NCBI GenBank assembly: GCA_002450255.1
Contig: DJYW01000172.1
Location: 1-17,856, forward strand
Direction of reading: 5' to 3'
From: Gammaproteobacteria bacterium UBA6968
GTDB lineage: Bacteria > Pseudomonadota > Gammaproteobacteria > Pseudomonadales > Azotimanducaceae
Length of the DNA stretch: 17,856 nt
Below, one piece after another: positions 1 to 6,878 of this stretch (its first letter is position 1; the number at the start of each line of letters is the position of its first letter). The position numbers and the translations under genes are program-made. Under the pieces are notes generated by a model. The model was not told the DNA's origin. It searched no databases and saw nothing but the letters and a program-made list of their open reading frames with translations.

Positions 1-39
1 TGTTAGGTCCTCTTATTAGGTCCTTCTGTTAGGTACGAG
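1..39. repeat. 13-bp tandem repeat, three imperfect copies, cut by the window edge
   Basis: The core TTAGGT recurs at 3-8, 16-21 and 29-34, exactly 13 bases apart. The first two units also share the following CCT. Units are therefore 1-13, 14-26 and 27-39. The array begins at the first base of the window, so more copies may lie to the left. No ORF covers it. It lies downstream of the amidohydrolase stop codon. The function is unknown; it may be simple slippage-derived spacer sequence. Confidence 0.6.
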
Positions 40-120
40 GCTAGATATAAGGACGATTAAACACCCAGACCGCTGCTAGCTACATACGGGCTACCTACTA
101 ACCGCATATAAGAGCACTTT

Positions 121-140
121 TCTGTCTGTCTGTCCGTCCG
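121..140. repeat. Tetranucleotide microsatellite, five TCYG units
   Basis: Three TCTG units (121-132) are followed by two TCCG units (133-140). Such short tetranucleotide runs can slip during replication, but this one lies outside any gene, about 55 bases beyond the end of the amidohydrolase gene. I cannot assign it a role. It may be a decaying simple repeat. Confidence 0.6.
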
Positions 141-194
141 CTTACCTGTCGATTTGCTTATATGCCCAGTAAAGCGGGTGGCGCTCCTCGCAAT

Positions 195-1889
195 CTAACT
201 CGATCGCAGCAGCGAACCAGGCACTGCACCGCTGTGTTCATTGTTAGTCAACAAAATCTCGCCATTGACTACAGTATTCAAAATGCCGGTAGCTTTTTGC
301 TTCAAGCGCTTTGCCCCAGTCGGCAGATCATGAACCACCTCCGGCATCTCCGCGCCAACTGTATGTTCGTCAAAAATAACCAAATCCGCCGCCATCCCGC
401 GTCGCACCAGGCCGCGGTCATGCAGGCCCCAGAGTGTCGCGGTGTTGTAAGTAATTTGGCGAATGGCGTCTTCCAATGTCAACGCCTGCTTTTCGCGCAC
501 CCAATAGCTGAGCAAATGCGTTTGCAAAGACGAGTCCATAATCTGCGCCACATGCGCACCAGAATCAGAAAACGTCACCACCGAGCGGGGATGCTTCATC
601 ATTTCCAGAACATGATCCTGATCTTCATTAGCAATCGGCTGGCGGAAAAACATGTTCAAATCTCGCTCTACAGCCATATCGATAAACAATTCTACCGGCG
701 TGGTGCCGCGCTGCGCTGCCAGCTCGGCCATAGACGGCTTGTCGTAGTGCATGTCGTCCATCGGATAGACATACGCCCATTCCGGCGGCCGTGCTTCGGC
801 GCCCACCACTCTCGGACCAGTGTATTCACGGCTCGCTACTTCAACCAATTTGGCGCGAACAGTCGGCTCGCGCAGCTTGGCAGCCTGTTCCGCAAGCGGC
901 AGTTGACGGAACTCGGACCAATATTCCCATTGGTCAAACGGGGTGTAGCTTTCAAAGGAAAGTAAGCTGGACAGTGCGCGACTGTGCACCTGCGCAATCA
1001 TGCGACCGCCTGCGGCTGCCGTTTCGTCTAACAAATCAAAATAGGGACGCCACAGATCCGGGGCAGCGCGCACGCTAAACATGCCCCACGTTTGAATCAC
1101 CCCGGACTCTACCGCCAGATCTCGAAGCCGATCGCAATACTCGCGAATGCGTTCTGGGTTGCGGCCAGGTGCTTCGCCAGCGATTTCAAAAATGCCTCGT
1201 CCGGTCTCACCCACGGCATTAACGATAGCGCGAACTTCATCCCATTCCGCTATTCGACTGGCCACCGGTCGATCGTCTGCAGTGATGTGATTGAAGGTAC
1301 GCGACGTTGAAAAACCCACCGCGCCGGCTGCGACCGCTTCTTTGACAATATGCTGCATAGCGCGCCGATCATCTTCGGTCGCTGCGTCCGCAAAAGCTCT
1401 TTCACCCATAACGTAAGTACGTAATGCAGAGTGACCGATGTAGCCCGCATAGTTAATGCCCTTAGGCAGATCGTCGATGGTATCGAGGAACTGCGGGAAG
1501 GTTTCCCAACTCCAATCGATGCCTTCAAGCATCGCGTCACGAGACAGGTCCTCGGCCCGCTCCAGGTTACGGAACACCAGATCAGCATCTTCTTGCTTAC
1601 AGGGCGCGAGCGTGAAGCCACAGTTGCCCATGACCGCACTGGTTACGCCGTGATAGCAGGAACAAGAACCGATTGGATCCCAAAAAATCTGCGCATCCAT
1701 ATGCGTGTGGCCATCTACAAAGCCTGGCGCGACGATATGCCCTTCAGCATCAATCTGTTGTTTGGCGCGAGCATTGATTTTACCAATTGCGGCAATCTTG
1801 CCGTCACTCACCGCCACATCGGCGCGGTAGCGAGCGCCGCCCGAACCGTCAACGACGGTGCCATTTTTTATTAATAAATCGTAACTCAC
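195..1889 (-). CDS. D-aminoacylase-like amidohydrolase (N-acyl-D-amino-acid deacylase family)
   Basis: Metal-dependent amidohydrolase of 564 residues, of the family that hydrolyses N-acyl-D-amino acids and related amides, presumably cytoplasmic as no signal peptide is visible. The N-terminal beta-sandwich start (LLIKNGTVVDGSG) leads into the metal site HTHMD (His61, His63, Asp65). MGNCG supplies Cys90, the position of the bridging cysteine ligand of D-aminoacylases. GYIGHSALR follows at about 149-157. QVHSR gives His302, and SDSGAH gives Asp442, the likely general base. Where classical D-aminoacylases carry their first barrel histidine ligand, this protein appears to read IFEIAGE (Glu235), so substrate or metal use may differ. 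The start is GTG, chosen because GGGAGG lies five bases upstream and the N-terminus matches the family. The gene stands alone on the minus strand. Family membership is clear; the exact substrate is not. Confidence 0.88.
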   Translation of the reverse strand: MSYDLLIKNGTVVDGSGGARYRADVAVSDGKIAAIGKINARAKQQIDAEGHIVAPGFVDGHTHMDAQIFWDPIGSCSCYHGVTSAVMGNCGFTLAPCKQEDADLVFRNLERAEDLSRDAMLEGIDWSWETFPQFLDTIDDLPKGINYAGYIGHSALRTYVMGERAFADAATEDDRRAMQHIVKEAVAAGAVGFSTSRTFNHITADDRPVASRIAEWDEVRAIVNAVGETGRGIFEIAGEAPGRNPERIREYCDRLRDLAVESGVIQTWGMFSVRAAPDLWRPYFDLLDETAAAGGRMIAQVHSRALSSLLSFESYTPFDQWEYWSEFRQLPLAEQAAKLREPTVRAKLVEVASREYTGPRVVGAEARPPEWAYVYPMDDMHYDKPSMAELAAQRGTTPVELFIDMAVERDLNMFFRQPIANEDQDHVLEMMKHPRSVVTFSDSGAHVAQIMDSSLQTHLLSYWVREKQALTLEDAIRQITYNTATLWGLHDRGLVRRGMAADLVIFDEHTVGAEMPEVVHDLPTGAKRLKQKATGILNTVVNGEILLTNNEHSGAVPGSLLRSS

Positions 1890-2047
1890 TGTTGCCTCCC
1901 GGCGCCGCGCGCCCCTTGGTTCTTTAGCTTTTGCGATGACTCACCTTGCATACTAATCACACATTCGGCAATTGCCTCCGCACAGCATTTTGCACCGCTC
2001 ACTTGGGCGCGGGCAATACAGCCGTCATACCCATCCTTATTGACCAA
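1886..2047 (-). CDS. Possible 53-aa small protein overlapping the amidohydrolase start
   Basis: An open frame begins at a TTG at 2047 and ends at a TGA that overlaps the amidohydrolase GTG start by four bases (GTGA), an arrangement typical of translational coupling. The peptide would be hydrophilic to neutral with four cysteines (Cys10, Cys21, Cys22, Cys29) and no membrane segment. I do not recognise it. No good ribosome binding site precedes the TTG, and a later in-frame GTG (GTG AGC GGT) is an alternative start. The frame may be open by chance in 160 bases. It is listed because it would otherwise be missed and because the overlap geometry is suggestive. Confidence 0.2.
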   Translation of the reverse strand: MVNKDGYDGCIARAQVSGAKCCAEAIAECVISMQGESSQKLKNQGARGAGRQQ

Positions 2048-2074
2048 TACTGTTTCGAGCTAAGTGCGAACATG

Positions 2075-2094
2075 GGCTTATGCATGGATAAGCC
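2075..2094. promoter_or_regulatory. 7-bp perfect inverted repeat, operator-like
   Basis: GGCTTAT at 2075-2081 pairs with ATAAGCC at 2088-2094 around a six-base spacer. It lies in the 278-bp divergent region between the amidohydrolase and the alpha/beta hydrolase, about 75 bases before the latter's start. A second, shorter inverted repeat (GCATG / CATGC, 2117-2130) follows. The size and position fit a repressor site, but a chance palindrome is not excluded and no regulator gene is adjacent. Confidence 0.3.
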
Positions 2095-2167
2095 GAACAT
2101 CTATTCCTCTCGCTCAGCATGTTAGCATGCGCGCAAAATCTTCAAACCCGACCTACAATCTACTGCT

Positions 2168-3007
2168 ATGAGTGCAATCCATCCAAACGACCCGAAGGCA
2201 ACCCGCGACTCCGACGCGCGACTGGCCTATACCGTACACCCGGGCACCGGTCCGTATTTGCTTTTGGTGCACGGGTTTTTGTCTTCCAGCGCCCAATGGA
2301 TGCTCAACTTAGAACCGCTCAGCGCTGTTTGCACACCCGTTACGGCAGAACTCTGGGGGCACGGTCAGTCACCCGCACCGGTGGACGTGGCGGCTTATGC
2401 ACCAGATGTTTATGTCGAACAGTTCGAGCGCATCCGGCAAGATCTGGGCATAGCAACCTGGTTTGTCTGCGGTTATTCCATAGGCGCAAGCCTTACCATG
2501 CGCTATGCCTTGGACTATCCCGCGCATGTTGCCGGCCAGATTTTTACCAACTCCAGCTCCGCTCTGGCGGATATAGAACAAATTCAGGTTTGGCAAAAAT
2601 CAGCCGAACCCGGCGCACGGGCCATAGAATCCGGCGGCCTAGATGCCATCAACAAGATCGCAGTACACCCGCGCCGTGCCTATCGGTTACCGAAAACGGT
2701 TTACACGGCCCTGGTCGAAGATGCCGCCGACTTATCGCCGATTGGCGTTGCGAATACACTGCGCGCAACCACGCCATACGCCAGTAACCGAACCCGTATC
2801 GACGACAATCAAGTGGCTACATTGTTTTGTTTTGGCGAGCGTGAAAGGCGCTTCCGCGATCTGGGCGAATGGGCCACAGAGCACATGCCCAATATTGAAG
2901 TGGCGCGAATGGCGGCCGGCCATGGCGTAAACATGGAGGCTGCTGACACATTCAATCAGCGGGTAAGCGAGTTTATCGCTCGCCACAACACAGCCGCTCA
3001 GCCATAG
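2168..3007 (+). CDS. Alpha/beta-fold hydrolase
   Basis: A 279-residue alpha/beta hydrolase, probably a cytoplasmic esterase, lipase or C-C bond hydrolase; the substrate cannot be told from sequence. The oxyanion-hole motif HGF lies at His35-Gly36. The nucleophile elbow GYSIG gives Ser104. The catalytic histidine is His252 in AGHGVNM. The acid is probably Glu224 in FGERE, at the end of a strand where Asp is more usual. ELWGHGQS resembles the loop of MenH-like and RsbQ-like hydrolases. The start is the first ATG in frame; Shine-Dalgarno complementarity is weak. It is the first gene of a tight three-gene plus-strand unit: only two bases separate its stop from the acyltransferase-like gene, so co-transcription is very likely and a role in acyl or lipid turnover is a reasonable inference. 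Confidence 0.85.
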   Translation: MSAIHPNDPKATRDSDARLAYTVHPGTGPYLLLVHGFLSSSAQWMLNLEPLSAVCTPVTAELWGHGQSPAPVDVAAYAPDVYVEQFERIRQDLGIATWFVCGYSIGASLTMRYALDYPAHVAGQIFTNSSSALADIEQIQVWQKSAEPGARAIESGGLDAINKIAVHPRRAYRLPKTVYTALVEDAADLSPIGVANTLRATTPYASNRTRIDDNQVATLFCFGERERRFRDLGEWATEHMPNIEVARMAAGHGVNMEAADTFNQRVSEFIARHNTAAQP

Positions 3008-3009
3008 GT

Positions 3010-3846
3010 ATGGTTCATATCGTCGACACTCTGATAGAGGAGCGCGCCACCAAGCTCATGCGTCACCCACGTATATGGCACGCCGTACAACGTTATCTGT
3101 ATCCGATATTCGGCTATGACGCCGCGGTACGACTTATCGATTCCGTGCAGGACCTGACCGGCACAGAAATCTTTGAACTGCTGTGTCAGCGCCTGCAGAT
3201 GCAAATCGATATTCAAGGCATCGAACATATCCCCAAAGAAGGCGGCGCGGTGCTCATGCCTAATCATCCGGCCGGGATTGCCGATGGCGTAGCGGTCTAT
3301 GATGCTTTAAGCAAACATCGCCCAGATCTCTGCTTCTTCGCCAATCGCGACGCTATTCGCTGTGCCAATGGCTTGACTGAACGGATTATCCCGGTTGAAT
3401 GGGCGGAAGAACGACGCAATCACGCCAAGAGTAAAGAAACCGTTAGATCAATGTCGCGGGCCTTTAAAGACCAGCGTTTGATCGTTATTTTTCCTTCTGG
3501 GCGGCTCGCGCAGCCAACCATTCGCGGACTTATCGAGCGACCCTGGCTGGCATCCGGCGTAGCCTTAGCACAACGCTATCAATGCCCTATCGTGCCAATG
3601 CATATCAGCACTCATAACAGCGTGCTCTATTATTTCCTTTGGTTTTTAAACACCGAGCTCAAAGACATGACGTTGTTCCGCGAATTGCTGAACAAAAAAA
3701 ATCAGCCCTACCGTATGACCGTTGGGCAGAGTGTATCCGCCGACATAGTCGGGGCGATTGAGGCAGAAAGTCTCGCCGAACAATTACGCGATTTTGTTAG
3801 CAACCAACTCCCGCGCGGGCAACTTGCTTTTAACCCTGCACGTTAG
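3010..3846 (+). CDS. Lysophospholipid acyltransferase-family protein (PlsC-like)
   Basis: A 278-residue member of the glycerophospholipid acyltransferase superfamily, which moves acyl groups from acyl-CoA or acyl-ACP to a lysolipid or other hydroxyl/amine acceptor at the membrane. The catalytic block NHPAGIADG places His86 and Asp92 five residues apart (HX5D), as in the putative-hemolysin/ornithine-lipid type subgroup rather than the HX4D of PlsC proper. IFPSGR (about 160-165) takes the place of the glycerol-phosphate-binding FPEGTR block, and CPIVPMHI (about 192-199) matches the last conserved block. No clear N-terminal transmembrane helix is visible, so membrane contact is probably peripheral. 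The ATG follows the upstream stop by two bases. The acceptor could be glycerolipid, ornithine or something else; sequence alone does not decide. Confidence 0.82.
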   Translation: MVHIVDTLIEERATKLMRHPRIWHAVQRYLYPIFGYDAAVRLIDSVQDLTGTEIFELLCQRLQMQIDIQGIEHIPKEGGAVLMPNHPAGIADGVAVYDALSKHRPDLCFFANRDAIRCANGLTERIIPVEWAEERRNHAKSKETVRSMSRAFKDQRLIVIFPSGRLAQPTIRGLIERPWLASGVALAQRYQCPIVPMHISTHNSVLYYFLWFLNTELKDMTLFRELLNKKNQPYRMTVGQSVSADIVGAIEAESLAEQLRDFVSNQLPRGQLAFNPAR

Positions 3847-3876
3847 GTTTGGAGCGCTTTTCCGGCACCCGCGCTA

Positions 3877-4470
3877 ATGGCCCGAATCCCCTTACAAACG
3901 TTACTCAACGATATCTCGCGTTGCACGCTTTGCGCCGATCATCTACCGCTCGGTCCTCGACCCGTGCTGCAAGCAGCCAGCGAGGCCAGCATATTGGTGG
4001 TGGGTCAGGCGCCGGGGACGGCAGTCCACGCGACGGGGCAGCCTTTCAACGATCCCAGCGGTGATCGTCTGCGCCGTTGGCTGGGTGTTTCGCGGGAACG
4101 TTTCTATGATGCACAGCAGTTCGCGTTGGTGCCGATGGGGTTTTGCTACCCGGGGAAAGGCCGGGGCGGCGATCTGCCGCCGCGACCGGAATGTGCGCCG
4201 CAATGGCGCCGCGCCGTGCTTGCTCAGCTACCCAACATTCAGCTAACGGTATTAGTGGGACGCTACGCACTCTCTGCGCATATCGAGGGCGCCCAGCGCC
4301 AAGCGGTGACCAACGTAGTAGCAGCCTGGCGCGATCACTGGCCTGCCATCATGCCGCTGCCGCATCCCAGCCCTCGCAACACGCGCTGGTTACGGGACCG
4401 ACCCTGGGTCGAGGCAGACTTAATTCCCGCGCTGCAAGAACGCGTGAGCGCTATTCTCGCTCCGACTTAG
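3877..4470 (+). CDS. Uracil-DNA glycosylase family protein with four Fe-S-type cysteines
   Basis: A 197-residue protein of the uracil-DNA glycosylase superfamily, expected to excise uracil or a related damaged base in base-excision repair. Motif 1 is GQAPG (43-47), and motif 2 is HPSPRN (163-168), where the histidine stabilises the transition state. Cys16-x2-Cys19 and Cys90-x15-Cys106 have the spacing of the [4Fe-4S] ligands in family 4/5 glycosylases, so an iron-sulfur cluster is likely. Motif 1 has Gln where family 4 usually has Glu (GEAPG). A very similar architecture (the stretches MGFCYPG and DLPPRPEC) is familiar in pseudomonad proteins annotated only at superfamily level. It is the last gene of the three-gene unit, 30 bases after the acyltransferase-like gene, and converges with the acyl-CoA dehydrogenase 98 bases on. 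No in-frame alternative start lies near the chosen ATG, and the Shine-Dalgarno is weak. Confidence 0.88.
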   Translation: MARIPLQTLLNDISRCTLCADHLPLGPRPVLQAASEASILVVGQAPGTAVHATGQPFNDPSGDRLRRWLGVSRERFYDAQQFALVPMGFCYPGKGRGGDLPPRPECAPQWRRAVLAQLPNIQLTVLVGRYALSAHIEGAQRQAVTNVVAAWRDHWPAIMPLPHPSPRNTRWLRDRPWVEADLIPALQERVSAILAPT

Positions 4471-4568
4471 GCAGATCGCGAAATGGTAAGCTTTCTGCTG
4501 AGTTGCTTGAGCACGTTGGGTTAACTATCCACTCGTGCTGCGTCTTCAAATGACCGCTTGGCGACGCT

Positions 4569-5735
4569 CTAATAGGACCGCGGTAAATCAAGGACATGTT
4601 CGGAGACAAAGTTCTGGATCATCTCCTGGGAAATCGGCGCTATCTTCATAAGGCGCGCTTCCCGCCAATAGCGTTCCACATGGTATTCCTTGGCATAGCC
4701 AAAGCCACCGTGGGTTTGCACCGCCTGATCCGCCGCCAAAAATCCGGCATCGGCAGCCAACCATTTCGCCATATTTGCTTCCGCGCCACAGGGGTGACCA
4801 TTGTCGAGCATCCAAGCCGCCTTGCGAATCATCAGCTCAGCCGCGTCCAGACGCATTTTGGCTTCGGCTAAAGGAAAGGCGACGCCTTGGTTTTTGCCAA
4901 TCGGACGCCCAAACACCACGCGTTCGTTGGCGTAATTCACAGCGCGACGCAACGCCGCTTTACCAATACCCAACGCCTCGGCGGCAATCAAAATACGCTC
5001 AGCATTTAAACCAGAAATCAAATAGCTGAACCCTTTGCCTTCCTCACCAACTCGATCAGTCACCTTCACCGGCAGATCATCATAGACCACCTCGCAGGTC
5101 GCTACGGCATTCCGGCCAACCTTGTCGATAGGCGAAATATTAACCTCGTCACGCTGCAGTTCGGCCAGCAACAAGGTCATACCATCGGTGCGGCGCTCGA
5201 CTTTATCCCTCGGCGTGGTGCGCACCAACAGCAGCACCCGCTCAGACTGCAACGCCTTAGTGGTCCAGACTTTGCGTCCTTTCACATAGTAATAATCGCC
5301 ATCCCGCCGGGCCGCCGTGGTGATAGAAGTGGTGTCAGTGCCAGCGTCGGGTTCGGTAACCCCAAATGCAACATGCATATCGCCTGCGGCAACTCGCGGC
5401 AAATAGGCTTGCTTCATTTCTTCGGATCCGTACTTCACCACCGGCTCCATACCAAACATGGAGAGGTGCAGCGGGGTAGCGCCGTTCATCGCGGCACCGC
5501 TCGCAGCGACTTCCTCTAAAACGATACTCGCCTCGGTAATGCCCATGCCACTACCGCCATAAGCTTCTGGTATGGCAATGCCGATCCAACCCGCGCCAGA
5601 CATTGCCTTGTAAAAGTCCCATGGGAACTCGTGCTTTGCGTCTTTCTCCGCCCAGTATTCGTCCGGATAGTCGGCACAAATTTTTGCGACGGCTGTGCGA
5701 ATAAGTTCTTGATCATCTGTGAGCGCAAAATCCAT
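4569..5735 (-). CDS. Acyl-CoA dehydrogenase
   Basis: A FAD-dependent acyl-CoA dehydrogenase of 388 residues, usual for the family, introducing an alpha,beta double bond into an acyl-CoA and passing electrons to ETF. The N-terminal helical domain starts DFALTDDQ; the middle beta domain has AFGVTEPDAGTD (FAD/substrate loop) and VWTT; the C-terminal domain has FGRPIGKNQ and QTHGGFGYAKEYHVER. The canonical catalytic Glu of the SCAD/MCAD C-terminal IYEGT loop is absent: the corresponding text is IAPIS, with Pro367. A glutamate at the isovaleryl-CoA dehydrogenase position is present (Glu246 in SGLNAERI), so catalysis by that residue is inferred. Start: a longer frame begins at 5753, but ATG 5735 is preferred because AAAGGA lies just upstream and MDFALTDDQ is the usual beginning. 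It is divergent from the crotonase gene, suggesting shared control and a shared pathway. Confidence 0.92.
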   Translation of the reverse strand: MDFALTDDQELIRTAVAKICADYPDEYWAEKDAKHEFPWDFYKAMSGAGWIGIAIPEAYGGSGMGITEASIVLEEVAASGAAMNGATPLHLSMFGMEPVVKYGSEEMKQAYLPRVAAGDMHVAFGVTEPDAGTDTTSITTAARRDGDYYYVKGRKVWTTKALQSERVLLLVRTTPRDKVERRTDGMTLLLAELQRDEVNISPIDKVGRNAVATCEVVYDDLPVKVTDRVGEEGKGFSYLISGLNAERILIAAEALGIGKAALRRAVNYANERVVFGRPIGKNQGVAFPLAEAKMRLDAAELMIRKAAWMLDNGHPCGAEANMAKWLAADAGFLAADQAVQTHGGFGYAKEYHVERYWREARLMKIAPISQEMIQNFVSEHVLDLPRSY

Positions 5736-6021
5736 GGATACATTCCTTTGCAATGGGCCAGGCTAATCTGACGCAATCTAGGGGCGTGCAGGCTGGCCTG
5801 ATAAAGTAAATTAAGCACAGCGCGATTACTACGCCAGAAAACGCTAAGCAGATTAGACTCTGTTTTGGTTTTTTGGCTAATCTGAAGCGAGTTAAATGCT
5901 AGCACGGCGGTTTAGGTTGACGCGTGTGATGCCTGGCGAAAACGGCAGCACTAGCATCTTAGCGCCAAACCGCGGCTCGCGGATTTAGCAACAACACTGA
6001 TTTTTGTTCTTGGGGGAGCTT
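5736..6021. promoter_or_regulatory. Divergent control region with three copies of an octamer
   Basis: This 286-bp region separates the starts of the acyl-CoA dehydrogenase and crotonase genes and must hold both promoters. The 11-mer GGCTAATCTGA occurs identically at 5761-5771 and 5875-5885. Its core CTAATCTG occurs again inverted as CAGATTAG at 5849-5856, forming an 8-bp perfect inverted repeat with 5877-5884 across 20 bases. Three occurrences of an 8-mer in under 130 bases is far more than chance predicts and suggests a regulator binding site. One copy lies just ahead of the dehydrogenase ribosome binding site, so binding there could block its transcription. I could not identify convincing -35/-10 boxes. 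Confidence 0.45.
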
Positions 6022-6822
6022 ATGACATTGGAACTGAACACGGAACGCATGCAGGCGCACGTCGAAGATGGAATCGGCTGGATGATCTTTAATCACCCAC
6101 AGCGCCACAACGCGCTGTCTTTGGAAATGTGGCAAGCCATCGGCGACATCCTCGAACACTTCAGCAACAACGATGCTGTGCGGGTCGTCATTATGCGTGG
6201 CGCTGGCGGCAAAGCCTTTGTATCCGGCGCCGACATCTCCGAGTTCGACAGCCAGCGCGCCAATGCCGAACAACGCCAGAGTTATGGCAAAATAGCGGGC
6301 CGCGCTAGCCGCTGGCTGGCGGAATTACCCAAGCCGCTAATCGCGTTAATCGAGGGCTATTGTATTGGGGGCGGTTTAGCGACCGCGCTGGCCGCGGATA
6401 TTCGCTTCGCCACACCAAACTCGCGTTTCGGCATACCTGCAGCCAAGCTTGGCCTCGGCTACGAATTTGAGGGTTTGGCTAAGCTGGCTCGCCTCGTCGG
6501 CCCAAGCCGCGCAAGGGACATCATGTTTTCCGCTCGCTTTATGGAAGCAGATGAAGCTCACGGGATGGGTCTGATTAACTTCATCGAACCTTCCGATAAC
6601 ATAGAAGCAGCGTGCTTAGCCTATGCCGAACGAATAGTGGGCAACGCACCGCTGACCATTAAGGCCACGAAGGCTGCACTGAATACTTGGGAAGCCGGCA
6701 GCGAACCTGAGGCAGTGAATACCGTGCGCGACATGGTCGACGCCTGTTTTAATAGCGAAGATTATAAAGAAGGCCGCAGCGCTTTCGCCGCGAAACGGCC
6801 ACCAAAGTTTCAAGGCAACTAA
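6022..6822 (+). CDS. Crotonase-family protein (annotated-type enoyl-CoA hydratase) lacking both catalytic Glu
   Basis: A 266-residue member of the enoyl-CoA hydratase/isomerase superfamily. The fold signature is clear: KAFVSGADISEF (oxyanion loop, about 64-75) and EGYCIGGG (111-118), the second oxyanion element. In mitochondrial hydratase the two catalytic glutamates are 20 residues apart, in GGGCE and QPE. Here the same positions are Ala120 (GGGLA) and Ala140 (GIPA), so the classical hydratase mechanism is not available. An acidic residue, Glu148 in GYEFEG, lies eight residues after the second position, where dienoyl-CoA isomerases have a catalytic Asp; an isomerase or other crotonase reaction is therefore possible. 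Start: a TTG 18 bases upstream extends the frame, but ATG 6022 follows GGGGGAG directly and matches the family N-terminus. The partner is probably the divergent acyl-CoA dehydrogenase; the next gene follows after 56 bases. Confidence 0.9.
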   Translation: MTLELNTERMQAHVEDGIGWMIFNHPQRHNALSLEMWQAIGDILEHFSNNDAVRVVIMRGAGGKAFVSGADISEFDSQRANAEQRQSYGKIAGRASRWLAELPKPLIALIEGYCIGGGLATALAADIRFATPNSRFGIPAAKLGLGYEFEGLAKLARLVGPSRARDIMFSARFMEADEAHGMGLINFIEPSDNIEAACLAYAERIVGNAPLTIKATKAALNTWEAGSEPEAVNTVRDMVDACFNSEDYKEGRSAFAAKRPPKFQGN

Positions 6823-6878
6823 CAAAGTTGCTGCAACAACCACTGATTAAAAAACCATTTCTCTTGCTGGAGCAATTT

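Noticed and set aside
1..39. CRISPR array
   Set aside because: The repeat unit is only 13 bases with no spacers and no cas genes anywhere in the window.
162..965. 267-codon open frame on the plus strand
   Set aside because: It lies almost wholly antisense to the well-supported amidohydrolase; its product is rich in Arg, His and Cys with no recognisable domain, as expected of a shadow frame.
2119..2787. 222-codon open frame overlapping the alpha/beta hydrolase in another frame
   Set aside because: The product is Arg/Cys-rich and without motifs, while the overlapping frame carries a full catalytic triad.
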